A stretch of 64,000 bases of DNA. It comes from Micromonospora sp. NBC_01813 (lineage in GTDB: Bacteria > Actinomycetota > Actinomycetes > Mycobacteriales > Micromonosporaceae). The stretch is from contig NZ_CP109067.1 of the NCBI RefSeq assembly GCF_035917335.1, forward strand, positions 5,951,001 to 6,015,000, in the 5' to 3' direction. Shown in pieces: positions 43,994 through 52,978 of the stretch; the stretch's first letter is position 1; each line of letters begins with the position of its first letter. The notes under the pieces are model-generated. The model did no database searches, was not told the DNA's origin, and was given only the letters and a program-made list of their open reading frames with translations. Made by a program: the position numbers and the translations under genes.

Positions 43994-44242
43994 ATGCGGT
44001 TGACGACCGTATCCACGCACGAGGCACCGGCCGGGGCGGTGCGAGCGCCGGGCCGGTCGGTGGTCGGCCGGGCCGTGGCGCGGCTGTCCCACCGGTTGCG
44101 CGACGACGCCGGCATGAACACCGCCGAGTACGCGGTCGGCACCCTCGCCGCTGTCGCCTTCGCCGGCATCCTGCTTAAGGTGCTGACCAGCGAAGGTGTG
44201 CAGGCCGCGCTGGCGTCGGTGATCGATCGGGCGCTCGGGTGA
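43994..44242 (+). CDS. Flp-type pilin (DUF4244-like)
   Basis: This 82-residue protein has a basic leader and the sequence DDAGMNTAEYAVGTLAAVAFAGILLKVL, where GMNTAEYAVGT corresponds to the prepilin cleavage and glutamate-tyrosine motif of Flp pilins. The length and position between tadC and tadE match Rv3656c. It is the probable major pilin. No prepilin peptidase gene is visible in the window. A good ribosome site (GGAAAGGAG) suggests high translation. Confidence 0.87.
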   Translation: MRLTTVSTHEAPAGAVRAPGRSVVGRAVARLSHRLRDDAGMNTAEYAVGTLAAVAFAGILLKVLTSEGVQAALASVIDRALG

Positions 44243-44694
44243 GTGGGCGCCGGCGGGCCGGCGGCGATCGCGGTTCGTTCACCGCCGAGTTGGCGGCCGG
44301 CCTGCCGGCGCTGGTCCTGCTGTTGGCGGTCGGGCTGTCTGCGGTCAGCGCGGTCGTTACCAAAGCCGAAAGTGTCGATCTGGCTCGGTCGGTCGCCCTG
44401 GCCACGGCCCGGGGCGATGCGGTCCCGCCACCGGGCGGGCCGGCGGGTGCCCAGGTCCAGGTGGCCTACGACGGCGATCTGGTCACGGTGACGGTGCGGG
44501 CGCCACTGCGGGCGTTGGGGGCCCGACTTGGGCAGAGTACGGTCACCGCGACCGCGACGGCCGCCGTCGAGCCCGGCGTGGTGATCGACCCAGGCGTGGT
44601 GATCGACCCAGGCGTGGTGATCGACCCAGGCGCGGTGATCGACCTTGGTGCGGTGGCGGTCCCCGCTACGCCGGATCCGGTCGGTCACCCGTGA
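44239..44694 (+). CDS. TadE-like pseudopilin with tandem repeats
   Basis: The protein has 151 residues with RGSFTAELAAGLPALVLLLAVGLSAVSAVV near the N terminus, the typical TadE membrane segment with its conserved Glu. The C-terminal third contains four near-identical hexapeptides (GVVIDP). These come from an 18-bp tandem repeat and are unlikely to be part of the conserved domain. GTG overlaps the flp stop, and the end overlaps the next GTG. Confidence 0.82.
   Translation: MSGRRRAGGDRGSFTAELAAGLPALVLLLAVGLSAVSAVVTKAESVDLARSVALATARGDAVPPPGGPAGAQVQVAYDGDLVTVTVRAPLRALGARLGQSTVTATATAAVEPGVVIDPGVVIDPGVVIDPGAVIDLGAVAVPATPDPVGHP
44575..44646 (+). repeat. Four 18-bp tandem repeats in the TadE gene
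   Basis: GGCGTGGTGATCGACCCA is present at 44575, 44593 and 44611, with a fourth copy at 44629 carrying three changes and a partial fifth. The 18-base period keeps the frame, so copy number can vary without breaking the protein. Confidence 0.92.
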
Positions 44695-45110
44695 TCGGTC
44701 ACCGTTGCCGGCACCGGGTCCTGGCGCGTACGGCTGGTTCGGGGCAACGGGGGAGCGCCAGTCTGTGGCTGTTGGCGGTCGGGTTGGTGCTGGTCGCCGC
44801 CGGTCTGGCCGGCGCGATGATCGGTGCGGCCCGGTTGGCCCGCCAGCAGGCCACGGTGGCGGCGGACCTGGCGGCGCTGGCCGGCGCCGCCCGGGCCCTC
44901 GACGGCTCGACCCTGATCTGCGAGCGGGCCGCCGAGTTGGCGGAGCGCAACGGCGGCCGGCTGGTTGGCTGTGTCGTCGAAGGGCTGGAGGTGCTGGTCG
45001 CCGTGGAGGTGCCGGTGCTGCCGTCGATCGGCGTCAACCGACCGGCGGTTGCCCAGGCCCGGGCCGGCCCGGTCCACGGCCCGCCGGCCGGAGCCGGCCA
45101 GCCCGATTGA
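44691..45110 (+). CDS. TadE/TadG-like protein (Rv3654c family)
   Basis: The protein has 139 residues with GSASLWLLAVGLVLVAAGLAGAMIGAARLARQQATVAADLAALAGAARA, the pilus-type membrane segment followed by the helix seen in TadG-like proteins. GTG overlaps the tadE stop. It is the last gene of the tad cluster and corresponds to Rv3654c, which lies beside a helicase gene as here. A hairpin terminator overlaps its stop codon. Confidence 0.82.
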   Translation: MIGHRCRHRVLARTAGSGQRGSASLWLLAVGLVLVAAGLAGAMIGAARLARQQATVAADLAALAGAARALDGSTLICERAAELAERNGGRLVGCVVEGLEVLVAVEVPVLPSIGVNRPAVAQARAGPVHGPPAGAGQPD

Positions 45111-45119
45111 GCTGGCCGG
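45094..45119. terminator. Hairpin at the end of the tad operon
   Basis: CCGGCCAG (45094-45101) pairs with CTGGCCGG (45112-45119) across ten bases that include the stop codon. It lies between convergent genes and could act in both directions. Confidence 0.5.
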
Positions 45120-45154
45120 GGCGGGCCAACCGAACTGATCCGGCCGAAGGTGCC

Positions 45155-45370
45155 TCAGCGGGCGGGACCGCCGTCGCCGGCGGCGGCGTGCATCGCCCAG
45201 CGGGAGATCACCTGCTGGATGCTGTAGAGCCGCTGCTGGATCAACTCGAGGCGCTCCGCCTGGGCCAGCGACGCGTACGCCTGGGCAAGGGCGATCTGCT
45301 GGTCGACGGTGAGGTTCTGCTGGTCGATCGAGTAGAGCATTTCGACGGTGTCGGTCACGGTGTCGGCCAC
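45155..45370 (-). CDS. Small helical hypothetical protein
   Basis: This 71-residue protein is predicted helical throughout (DTVEMLYSIDQQNLTVDQQIALAQAYASLAQAERLELIQQRLYSIQQVISRWAM), with hydrophobic residues at heptad-like positions, so a coiled-coil dimer is likely. The GTG start has a strong GGAGGAGAA ribosome site. I do not recognise a family. It is separated from the helicase by a short spacer and could share its transcript only if the helicase read through. Confidence 0.7.
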   Translation of the reverse strand: MADTVTDTVEMLYSIDQQNLTVDQQIALAQAYASLAQAERLELIQQRLYSIQQVISRWAMHAAAGDGGPAR

Positions 45371-45448
45371 GGTGTTCTCCTCCGGCGGCGTCGTGGAAGC
45401 GCTCCCATGTCTAATCTATCCAGATCAGCCGAGATCTATGCCAGTAAA

Positions 45449-47896
45449 TCAACCAGGGTTGGCTGCCGGATCGGCCAGCGTCTCCGCAGCGTCGATCGGC
45501 TCCGGCAGGTTGGTCAGCACCACGTCCAACACCCGGACCGCGTCCGCCTTGCCCAGCGGGTTGTTGCCGTTTCCGCACTTCGGCGACTGCACGCAGGAGG
45601 GGCAGCCGGTGTCGCAGCCGCAGGCGGCGATCAGGTCTCGGGTGGCGCCGAGCCAGGTGCGGGCCGCCTGGTACGCCCGTTCGGCGAAGCCGGCGCCGCC
45701 GGGATGCCCGTCGTAGACGAACACCGTCGGTGCCTCGGTGTCGGCGTGCGACGCCGTCGACAGTCCACCGATGTCCCACCGGTCGCAGGTGGCGACCAGC
45801 GGCAACAGGCCGATCGCCGCGTGTTGGGCGGCGTGCAGTGCGCCCGGGACCTCCGCCGGGTCGACTCCGGCGGCGGTGAGTGACGCCGGTGAGACGGTGA
45901 ACCAGACGGCCACGGTCCGCAGCTGCCGGGCCGGCAGGTCCAGCGGCCGGGTGTCCAGCACCTCGCCGGAGCCGATGCGTCGCCGCTGGTAGGAGACGAC
46001 CTGACTGGTGACGTCGACGTCGCCGACGAACAGCCCGACCGGCCCGGCGTCCTGGTACTCCCGGACCGAGACCACATCCAGCGAGGTGACCTCCCGGGCA
46101 TGGGTGGACCAGTCCGGTTCCTCGGCGTGCACCAGCGCGCAGGCGCCCTCCAGGTCGAGGTCGTCCACCACGTACGACACGCCCTGATGCAGGTAGACCG
46201 CCCCCGGGTGGACCAGGAAGTGCGACGAGCCGGGGTCGACGGTGCCGAGCAGCCGGCCGGTCGCCGCCTCGACCACGTTGATCGGCGCGCCGCCTTCGCC
46301 CCGCAGATCGACGTCGGGGCGGCCCGGCGCGGTCCAGTACCAGCCGGTGGGTCGGCGGCGCAGCAACCCGGCCGCGACCAGTTCGTCCAGCGTCTGCTTG
46401 ACCACCGCGCCGCCGAACAGTTCGACGTCCGCCGGGGTCAACGCTGCCTCGGCGGCCGCGCAGCACAACTGCGGCCCGAGGACGTACGGGTTGGTCGGGT
46501 CGAGCACGGTCGCCTCCACCGGCCGGCCGAAGACCGCCTCCGGGTGGTGCACCAGGTAGGTGTCGAGCGGGTCGTCGCGGGCGATCAGCACCGCGAGGGC
46601 CTCCCGCCCGGCCCGACCGGCCCGACCCGCCTGCTGCCACAGCGAGGCTCGGGTGCCGGGGTAGCCGCAGATCAGCACCGCGTCCAGGCCGACCAGGTCC
46701 ACGCCGAGTTCGAGTGCGTTCGTCGAGGCCAGCCCGAGCAGGTCGCCGTGGATGAGGGAGCGTTCCAGGGCCCGTCGCTCCTCGGCCAGGAACCCGGCCC
46801 GGTAGGCGGCGACCCGGGTGCCCAGGCCGGGCACGACTTCCTCCAGGGCCCGGCGGGCGGTGTTGGCGACCACCTCGGCGCCGCGCCGGGAGCGGACGAA
46901 CGCGAGGGTACGCACACCGGCGGCGACGGCGTCGGCGAGCAGATCGGCGCTTTCACGCAGCGCGGATCGGCGTACCGGGGTGAGGTCTTCGGTGTCGGCC
47001 CGGGCACCGGGCAGCAGCGGCGGCTCCCACAGTGCGAAGGTGACCGCGCCCCGGGGTGCGCTGTCCTCGGTGACCGGCTCGACCGGCAGGCCGGTCAACT
47101 GTCGTGCCGCCCGCGCCGGTTCGCCGGAGGTGGCCGAGGCGAGGATGAACACCGGTCCGGCCGGGCCGCCGGGTCGGGCGCGGTGGTACCGCTCGGTCTG
47201 CCGGCGCAGCCGGCGGAGCACGTGTGCCACGTGTGAGCCGAACACGCCGCGGTAGCTGTGGCACTCGTCGACGATCACGTACGTGAGCCGGCGGAGAAAA
47301 TGCGACCAGGCGTTGTGGCCGGGCAGGATGCCGCGATGCAGCATGTCGGGATTTGTCAGTACGAAGCGTGCGTGCTGCCGGATCCACGCCCGTTCGGCCT
47401 GCGGGGTGTCGCCGTCGTAACAGGCCGGCCGGACACCGTCCAGCCCGAGCCCGGTGACGGCGCGCAACTGGTCGGCGGCCAGTGCCTTGGTCGGTGCCAG
47501 ATACAGCACGGTGGCCCGTGGATCCGCCAGCAGTGTCGACAGCGCCGGCAGCAGGTACGCCAGGGACTTCCCGGAGCCGGTCCCGGTCGCGACGACGACG
47601 TGCCGGCCGCTGTGGGCAAGCTCGGCGGCGTACGCCTGATGTTGCCAGGGCTCCCGCACGCCGCGCCCGGCCAGCGCGTCCCGCAGTTGGTCCGGCACCC
47701 AGGCGGGCCACGGCGCGGTCGTCCCGGGGCGGGCCGGCAGCCGTTCGACATGGGTGACCGGGTCGGACCACCCACCGTCCGGCACCGATCGTGCCTCGCC
47801 CGCCTGGCGCGGCAGTTGCCCGGCGGACCGCCACCGGCGCAGCAACCCCGCCGGGTCCGGAACGGGCCCAGGCGTTACGGTGGCGGGTGAGGTCAC
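45449..47896 (-). CDS. DEAD/DEAH-box helicase with Cys cluster (MrfA/Rv3649-like)
   Basis: This superfamily 2 helicase has about 815 residues. Motif I is ATGTGSGKSLAYLLP, motif II VIVDECHSY, motif III LASATSG, and motif VI QQAGRAGRAGR. A C-terminal domain of the DUF1998 type carries the cysteine cluster CGCDTGCPSCVQSPKCGNGN, as in MrfA, a helicase of mitomycin-damage repair. Start is uncertain: GTG 47896 is conservative, and in-frame starts at 47932 and 47974 extend it into sequence without coding character. Position next to the tad genes equals that of Rv3649. Confidence 0.92.
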   Translation of the reverse strand: MTSPATVTPGPVPDPAGLLRRWRSAGQLPRQAGEARSVPDGGWSDPVTHVERLPARPGTTAPWPAWVPDQLRDALAGRGVREPWQHQAYAAELAHSGRHVVVATGTGSGKSLAYLLPALSTLLADPRATVLYLAPTKALAADQLRAVTGLGLDGVRPACYDGDTPQAERAWIRQHARFVLTNPDMLHRGILPGHNAWSHFLRRLTYVIVDECHSYRGVFGSHVAHVLRRLRRQTERYHRARPGGPAGPVFILASATSGEPARAARQLTGLPVEPVTEDSAPRGAVTFALWEPPLLPGARADTEDLTPVRRSALRESADLLADAVAAGVRTLAFVRSRRGAEVVANTARRALEEVVPGLGTRVAAYRAGFLAEERRALERSLIHGDLLGLASTNALELGVDLVGLDAVLICGYPGTRASLWQQAGRAGRAGREALAVLIARDDPLDTYLVHHPEAVFGRPVEATVLDPTNPYVLGPQLCCAAAEAALTPADVELFGGAVVKQTLDELVAAGLLRRRPTGWYWTAPGRPDVDLRGEGGAPINVVEAATGRLLGTVDPGSSHFLVHPGAVYLHQGVSYVVDDLDLEGACALVHAEEPDWSTHAREVTSLDVVSVREYQDAGPVGLFVGDVDVTSQVVSYQRRRIGSGEVLDTRPLDLPARQLRTVAVWFTVSPASLTAAGVDPAEVPGALHAAQHAAIGLLPLVATCDRWDIGGLSTASHADTEAPTVFVYDGHPGGAGFAERAYQAARTWLGATRDLIAACGCDTGCPSCVQSPKCGNGNNPLGKADAVRVLDVVLTNLPEPIDAAETLADPAANPG

Positions 47897-48089
47897 GTTT
47901 GCACTCTCGCACTGGTGTGCGGACGTCGGCATCCCGGGGTGTCGGTCGGCCGGGGTGACGGTCGGCCAGGTCACCGGTCATTCGGGTATCGATCGTGCGG
48001 AGCCGCCCAGCACGAATGTGCCGGGCGGTGGTTAGATGCCATCATCGCGCGTCACGGCCAGGCGCGCTTCACGGCCAAGGAGGAGACCG

Positions 48090-48461
48090 ATGGAGCTGTC
48101 GCTGTCGACTCGCACCGTGGGCGAGCACACGGTGCTGGAGGTCGGTGGCGAGGTGGACGTCTACACCGCGCCGCGCCTTCGGGAACGGTTGATCGAGCTC
48201 ATCGACGCTGGTGACCGTAAGATCGTCGTCGACCTGGGCCGGGTCGACTTCCTCGACTCCACCGGACTCGGCGTGCTGGTCGGGGCGCTGAAGCGGCTAC
48301 GCCCCGCCGGCGGCACCTTCGGACTGGTCTGCGACAAGGAGCCACTGCTGAAGATCTTCCGGATCACCGCCCTCGACCAGGTCTTCCCGATCTTCCCGAC
48401 GGTGGAAGCTGCCGCTGGCGAGACGCCGGACGGCCTGGCCGGCGTAGTTCCACCGGCGTGA
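48090..48461 (+). CDS. Anti-sigma factor antagonist (BldG-like STAS protein)
   Basis: The protein has 123 residues. The STAS domain covers [26 protein letters not shown] and [19 protein letters not shown], where the serine of DSTGLG is the phosphorylation site. AAGGAGGAGACCG precedes the ATG. Synteny with Streptomyces bldG (beside an anti-sigma gene, a helicase and the H+-PPase) supports orthology. The unphosphorylated form should bind and neutralise the adjacent kinase/anti-sigma factor. A divergent helicase lies about 190 bases upstream. Confidence 0.92.
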   Translation: MELSLSTRTVGEHTVLEVGGEVDVYTAPRLRERLIELIDAGDRKIVVDLGRVDFLDSTGLGVLVGALKRLRPAGGTFGLVCDKEPLLKIFRITALDQVFPIFPTVEAAAGETPDGLAGVVPPA

Positions 48462-48895
48462 TGGCGACAGTCCGGCTCTCGTTCTCCCCGGCGCCAGTGC
48501 ACGTGCGCACCGCACGCCTGGTCGGAGTCGCGGTCGCCCGCCGCGCCGGGGTCGCCGAGGAACTCCTCGACGAGGTGCGGTTGGCGATCGGTGAGGCATG
48601 CACCCGGGCGGTCGCCCTGCATCGCCAGTACGGGCTGGTCGACCTGGTCCGGGTGGAAATGTCCGACGAGGAGACATACACCGTACGGGTGATCGACCGC
48701 GCGCCGATCGAGGCCGGGCTGGGCCTGAGCGCCCTGCCGCCGGACGAGTTGGCCGACGAGGCGCTGACCGACGAGGCGTTGACGGTCGGCGTCGGCTTCG
48801 CGCTGCTCGCCGGGTTCGTCGAGGACCTGCAGGTCCGGCCGGTCGACGAGGGCATCGGCACCGAGGTTCGGATGGTGTGGCCGGTCGGCCGCTGA
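48461..48895 (+). CDS. Anti-sigma factor, RsbW-type serine kinase
   Basis: This 144-residue HATPase_c protein has the N box ELLDEVRLAIGEACTRAVALH near residue 38, and the G1-like region is weak (VIDRAPIEAGLGLSALPPDEL). A late GVGFALLAGFVEDLQV matches the G2 region. ATG 48461 overlaps the stop of the antagonist gene (TGATG); GTG one codon earlier is equivalent. It probably phosphorylates the BldG-like protein and sequesters a sigma factor not encoded here. Confidence 0.88.
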   Translation: MATVRLSFSPAPVHVRTARLVGVAVARRAGVAEELLDEVRLAIGEACTRAVALHRQYGLVDLVRVEMSDEETYTVRVIDRAPIEAGLGLSALPPDELADEALTDEALTVGVGFALLAGFVEDLQVRPVDEGIGTEVRMVWPVGR

Positions 48896-48926
48896 GCCCG
48901 CCGCCGGTCGGCCGCTGAGCCCGCCG
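48881..48926 (+). repeat. Perfect 23-bp tandem duplication across a stop codon
   Basis: CCGGTCGGCCGCTGAGCCCG plus CCG occurs at 48881-48903 and 48904-48926 without mismatch. The first copy includes the last codons and stop of the anti-sigma gene. The arrangement mirrors the 26-bp duplication at 20737. Confidence 0.9.
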
Positions 48927-49042
48927 CTCGCCGCGCCGTTGGGCCCGCCCACGGATTTCAACCGACGGGCAGAGATCAACAGGAGTCGTCGCGTCTTCCG
49001 CTCTGCCTGCGGGAATGATCTGAAACTCGGTGGGTAGACGGT

Positions 49043-49072
49043 GTGACCTGCCTTACCCCGGGCCGCTAGAGT
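49043..49072 (+). promoter_or_regulatory. Candidate promoter for the H+-pyrophosphatase gene
   Basis: GTGACC (49043-49048), an 18-base spacer and TAGAGT (49067-49072) resemble a housekeeping promoter, giving a leader of about 120 bases. The rest of the 307-base gap (48896-49202) holds the tandem duplication and no gene. Confidence 0.45.
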
Positions 49073-49202
49073 ACGCGGGTTATCACCAACTGTCCTGGCC
49101 CCACAGCCTGTGGGCGCCAGCAGACTTCGTCGCTCCCCGCGTGGAGTCGCTCCGGCGGTTCGTCCACCGGCCGGGGCGAGCGTTCGGTACAGGAGGACAC
49201 TG

Positions 49203-51596
49203 ATGTCCGGGACCATCTTGGCCGCCGAAGGCGGCGGGTTGTCCCTTACCGGATCACACCTGACGTACGTCATCATCGCCGCGGTCATCGCGTTGGTGGC
49301 GTTGGGTTTCGCCGCCGCCCTGGTACGGGCGGTTCTGGCAACCGGTAAGGGCACCACGAACATGCAGGAGATCGCCGGCGCCGTGCAGGAAGGCGCGTCG
49401 GCGTACCTGTTCCGCCAGTTCAAAACCCTCGGCGTGTTCGTCGTACTCGCCGTCATACTTCTCTTCCTGCTGCCCGTCCACGAGACACAGGGCAGCGAGA
49501 CGACGGTGAAGGTCGGCCGGTCCGCCTTCTTCGTGGTCGGCGCGGTGTTCAGCGCGTTCATCGGTGGCGCGGGGATGGCCCTGGCGACCAGGGCCAACGT
49601 GCGGGTGGCCGCGGCCGCCGGTGCCGGCCCGGGCGGCCGGGAGAACGCGATGAAGATCGCCTTCCGGACCGGCGGGGTGGTCGGTTTCCTCACCGTTGGT
49701 CTCGGCCTGTTCGGCGTGGCCGTGGTGGTCCTGATGTACCGCGTCGACGCGCCGACCGTACTCGAAGGATTCGGCTTCGGCGCCGCGCTGCTGGCCATGT
49801 TCATGCGGGTCGGTGGCGGCATCTTCACCAAGGCCGCCGACGTCGGTGCCGACCTGGTCGGCAAGGTCGAGCAGGGCATCCCGGAAGACGACGCCCGTAA
49901 CCCGGCGACCATCGCCGACAACGTGGGCGACAACGTCGGCGACTGCGCCGGCATGGCCGCCGACCTGTTCGAGTCGTACGCGGTGACCCTGGTCGCCGCG
50001 CTGATCCTCGGCCGGGCCGCCTTCGGCGAGGAAGGTCTGATCTTCCCGCTGATCGTCTCCACCATCGGCGCGGTGATCGCCCTGGTCGGCGTACTCATCA
50101 CCCGGCTGCGCCCCTCGGACCGCACCGGCATGGTGGCCATCAACCGGGCCTTCTTCACCTCGGCGGTGCTCGCCGCCGTACTGGTCGCCATCGCCGCGTT
50201 CCTCTACCTGCCCGGTAGCTGGTCGGAACTGCTCGGCGACGACTGGCGTACGCAGCTCGACGTCGACGCCGGAGTGGACCTGCCGCTGTCCCCGGCCGGG
50301 CTGGCGATCGCCGCGGTCATCATCGGTATCGTGCTGGCCGCCGCGATCCAGCTGCTCACCGGCTACTTCACCGAGGTGCACCGCCGCCCGGTGCAGGACA
50401 TCGGCAAGAGCTCGCTGACCGGCGCGGCCACCGTCATCCTGGCCGGGATCAGCGTCGGCCTGGAGTCGGCGGTCTACTCCGCGCTGCTGGTCGGCGGTGC
50501 CGTCTTCGGGGCGTTCCTGCTCGGTGGCGGTTCGATCACCCTGTCGCTGTTCGCGGTGGCGCTGGCCGGTACCGGCCTGCTCACCACGGTCGGCGTGATC
50601 GTGGCGATGGACACCTTCGGCCCGATCTCCGACAACGCGCAGGGCATCGCCGAGATGTCCGGTGACATCGACGAGGCCGGCGCCCGGATCCTCACCGAGC
50701 TGGACGCGGTCGGCAACACCACCAAGGCGATCACCAAGGGCATCGCGATCGCCACCGCGGTGCTCGCGGCGACCGCGCTGTTCGGCTCCTACACCGACAC
50801 GGTCAGCATCGCGCTGAGCGACGCCGGTATCGACGACGTGCCGGGCTACCTGGCGGACTCGCTCAACGTGGCGAACCCGGGCAACCTGGTCGGTCTGATC
50901 ATCGGCGCGGCGGTGGTGTTCCTCTTCTCCGGGCTGGCCATCAACGCGGTGTCCCGCTCCGCCGGTGCCGTCGTGCTGGAGGTACGCCGCCAGTTCCGCG
51001 ACAACCCGGGCATCATGGCCGGAACCCAACGGCCGGAGTACGGCAAGGTCGTCGACATCTGCACCCGGGACGCCCAGCGGGAACTGCTCACCCCAGGGCT
51101 GCTGGCGGTGCTCGCGCCGATCGCGGTCGGCTTCGGCCTCGGTGCCGGTGCGCTCGCCGCGTACCTGGCCGGTGCGATCGCCACGGGTGTGCTGATGGCA
51201 GTCTTCCTGGCCAACTCCGGTGGTGCCTGGGACAACGCCAAGAAGCTGGTGGAGGACGGCGCGCACGGCGGCAAGGGCTCCGAGGCGCACGCCGCGACGG
51301 TCATCGGCGACACCGTCGGTGACCCGTTCAAGGACACCGCCGGGCCGGCGATCAACCCGCTGCTGAAGGTGATGAACCTGGTGGCGCTGCTGATCGCCCC
51401 CGCGGTGATCATGTGGGGTGTCGGCACCGACCAGAACAACCCGCTGCGGATCACCGTCGCGCTTGCCGCCACGGCGATCGTGGTCGCGGCCGTGGTCTTC
51501 ACCAAGCGTAAGTCGATGGCGATCGGTGACGACCTCGGTGATGGTCCGGCCGGCGGCGGTGCCGCCGGTTCGGAGCCGGAGCGGGTCGGCGTCTGA
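49203..51596 (+). CDS. hppA: K+-independent membrane H+-translocating pyrophosphatase
   Basis: This 797-residue protein has about 16 membrane helices. The pyrophosphate site DVGADLVGKVEQGIPEDDARNPATIADNVGDNVGDCAGM is near residue 215, and the second acidic motif VIGDTVGDPFKDTAGPAINPLLK near 700. The K+-specificity position is read from VGNTTKAITKG (about residue 503), where Lys instead of Ala marks the K+-independent class. It pumps protons at the cost of pyrophosphate. The ATG has AGGAGGACACTG before it. Position next to the BldG pair matches Streptomyces. Confidence 0.95.
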   Translation: MSGTILAAEGGGLSLTGSHLTYVIIAAVIALVALGFAAALVRAVLATGKGTTNMQEIAGAVQEGASAYLFRQFKTLGVFVVLAVILLFLLPVHETQGSETTVKVGRSAFFVVGAVFSAFIGGAGMALATRANVRVAAAAGAGPGGRENAMKIAFRTGGVVGFLTVGLGLFGVAVVVLMYRVDAPTVLEGFGFGAALLAMFMRVGGGIFTKAADVGADLVGKVEQGIPEDDARNPATIADNVGDNVGDCAGMAADLFESYAVTLVAALILGRAAFGEEGLIFPLIVSTIGAVIALVGVLITRLRPSDRTGMVAINRAFFTSAVLAAVLVAIAAFLYLPGSWSELLGDDWRTQLDVDAGVDLPLSPAGLAIAAVIIGIVLAAAIQLLTGYFTEVHRRPVQDIGKSSLTGAATVILAGISVGLESAVYSALLVGGAVFGAFLLGGGSITLSLFAVALAGTGLLTTVGVIVAMDTFGPISDNAQGIAEMSGDIDEAGARILTELDAVGNTTKAITKGIAIATAVLAATALFGSYTDTVSIALSDAGIDDVPGYLADSLNVANPGNLVGLIIGAAVVFLFSGLAINAVSRSAGAVVLEVRRQFRDNPGIMAGTQRPEYGKVVDICTRDAQRELLTPGLLAVLAPIAVGFGLGAGALAAYLAGAIATGVLMAVFLANSGGAWDNAKKLVEDGAHGGKGSEAHAATVIGDTVGDPFKDTAGPAINPLLKVMNLVALLIAPAVIMWGVGTDQNNPLRITVALAATAIVVAAVVFTKRKSMAIGDDLGDGPAGGGAAGSEPERVGV

Positions 51597-51722
51597 TCGA
51601 CCGGTGGCCCCGCCGGCCCGCCGTCCGACCGGATCGCGGGCCGTGCGGGGCCACCGTATCGACGTACCGCCGACCGGCGGCGGGCCGTACGGTTGCCGCC
51701 GCCGGTGCGTACGCTGCACAGC

Positions 51723-52268
51723 ATGGGAGCGCGCCACGTGGTATCCACTGCCCGGACCACTGTGGTGCTCATCGTCGTCCTGGCGACGTTGGCCGCCTGC
51801 GGCGGTGGGCCGAGCCCGGTCATGTGGGCGGCCGAGGTCTGCACCGCGCTGCGCCCGTGGCGGGCGGAGATCAGCAACCTGACCAGCAGCACCCAACAGC
51901 AGATGACCGCGCAGACCACCCCGGCGCAGGCCCAGGAGAATCTGGTGCGGCTGCTCGCCGGGGCGGAGTCCGCCACCGAGACCGCCCGGACCCGGGTGGT
52001 GGCGGCCGGCATCCCCGACACCGACCAGGGCGAGCTGGTCGCCGGCGGCTTCGTCGACTCCCTGGGCGCGGTGCGAGACGCGTACGGCCGGGCCGAGGAG
52101 GGCATCGCCGAGTTGGACGCCAGCGGCCCGGCGGACACCTTCTACGACGGTGTCGAGTCGGTGCTCGCGGTGCTCACCGACGAATATCAGAGCAGCGCGT
52201 TGGACACCACCTCGTTGGATTCCGCCGAGCTCGATCGGGCCTTCGACGAGGTCCCGGAGTGTCGCTGA
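51723..52268 (+). CDS. Secreted lipoprotein of unknown function
   Basis: The protein has 181 residues. The signal TVVLIVVLATLAAC ends in a lipobox cysteine near residue 23 (counting from ATG 51723). The mature part is helical and Ala/Thr-rich, with two cysteines (EVCTALRPW and PECR at the C terminus) that could form a disulfide. TACGCT 12 bases before the ATG could be a -10, which would make the mRNA almost leaderless. The next gene overlaps its end by 10 bases. Confidence 0.75.
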   Translation: MGARHVVSTARTTVVLIVVLATLAACGGGPSPVMWAAEVCTALRPWRAEISNLTSSTQQQMTAQTTPAQAQENLVRLLAGAESATETARTRVVAAGIPDTDQGELVAGGFVDSLGAVRDAYGRAEEGIAELDASGPADTFYDGVESVLAVLTDEYQSSALDTTSLDSAELDRAFDEVPECR

Positions 52269-52978
52269 CACCGCCAGCCGACTCACCGGCCGGGGCTGTG
52301 GTGGCCCGGCAGTTGTCGCTGTTCGGTGTCGCCGCCGTCGATCCGACGCCGGGTGATCTCGCGGGTCTGCTGGCCGGTCCGGGGCGGATCAGTCGGATGG
52401 GTGGCACGGTCCGGGTTTCGGTGGACGTCGACCACGCCTGGCGGGTGCACGTGCTGGTCGCCGAGTTGCGCCACCGGGGGCTGACCCCGAGTTGGCGGCA
52501 GACGCCCGAGGGCCGGCTCGTGGTGCGGACGGCGTACACGGCGGTGCTGAGCCGGTTGGGTGCGGCGTGGCTGCATCCCCGTCCCGGCTCCCCGCCCCCG
52601 GCGACCACCGACACCGACACCGACACCCAGCCTGACACCGACGCGCAGGCCGACACCGAGGTCCGGGACGACGCCGACGACCGACTGGTCAAGCGGCCGC
52701 CGATCGGGTTCCACCTGGCCGGCCAGCGGCTGCGGCTGTGGGCCGCCGCGGCCGGCGTCCGTGATCAGCTCGGCTTCCGGCTCGGGCTCGGCGAGCCGGA
52801 CGCGGACAACTGGTCACAGGTGGGTGCGGCGCTCGCGGCGATCGGGTTGCCGGCCGCGCTGTTGGACGCCCGGTCGGGTGGGCCGGCGTTCCGCGTCGTC
52901 GGCCGGCGCCGACTGACCAGGCTGGCCGAACTGCTCGGCGACCGGCCCTCGGCGGCGCCGCCGGACGGCTGGGTCTGA
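52259..52978 (+). CDS. Conserved hypothetical protein with Asp/Thr linker
   Basis: This 239-residue soluble protein has two similar halves joined by a TDTDTDTQPDTDAQADTE linker. The first half has VRVSVDVDHAWRVHVLVAELRHRGLTPSWRQTPEG and the second WAAAAGVRDQLGFRLGLGEPDADNWSQVGAALAAIGLPAALL. I do not recognise the fold. It starts at GTG 52259, inside the end of the lipoprotein gene, so the two are probably cotranscribed. Related genes lie before topA in other Micromonosporaceae as I recall. Confidence 0.72.
   Translation: MSLTPPADSPAGAVVARQLSLFGVAAVDPTPGDLAGLLAGPGRISRMGGTVRVSVDVDHAWRVHVLVAELRHRGLTPSWRQTPEGRLVVRTAYTAVLSRLGAAWLHPRPGSPPPATTDTDTDTQPDTDAQADTEVRDDADDRLVKRPPIGFHLAGQRLRLWAAAAGVRDQLGFRLGLGEPDADNWSQVGAALAAIGLPAALLDARSGGPAFRVVGRRRLTRLAELLGDRPSAAPPDGWV

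Noticed and set aside
49254-52286. A 1010-codon open frame on the minus strand across the H+-pyrophosphatase and two further genes.
   Set aside because: It spans several real plus-strand genes and is a Gly/Asp/Arg/His-rich shadow without motifs.
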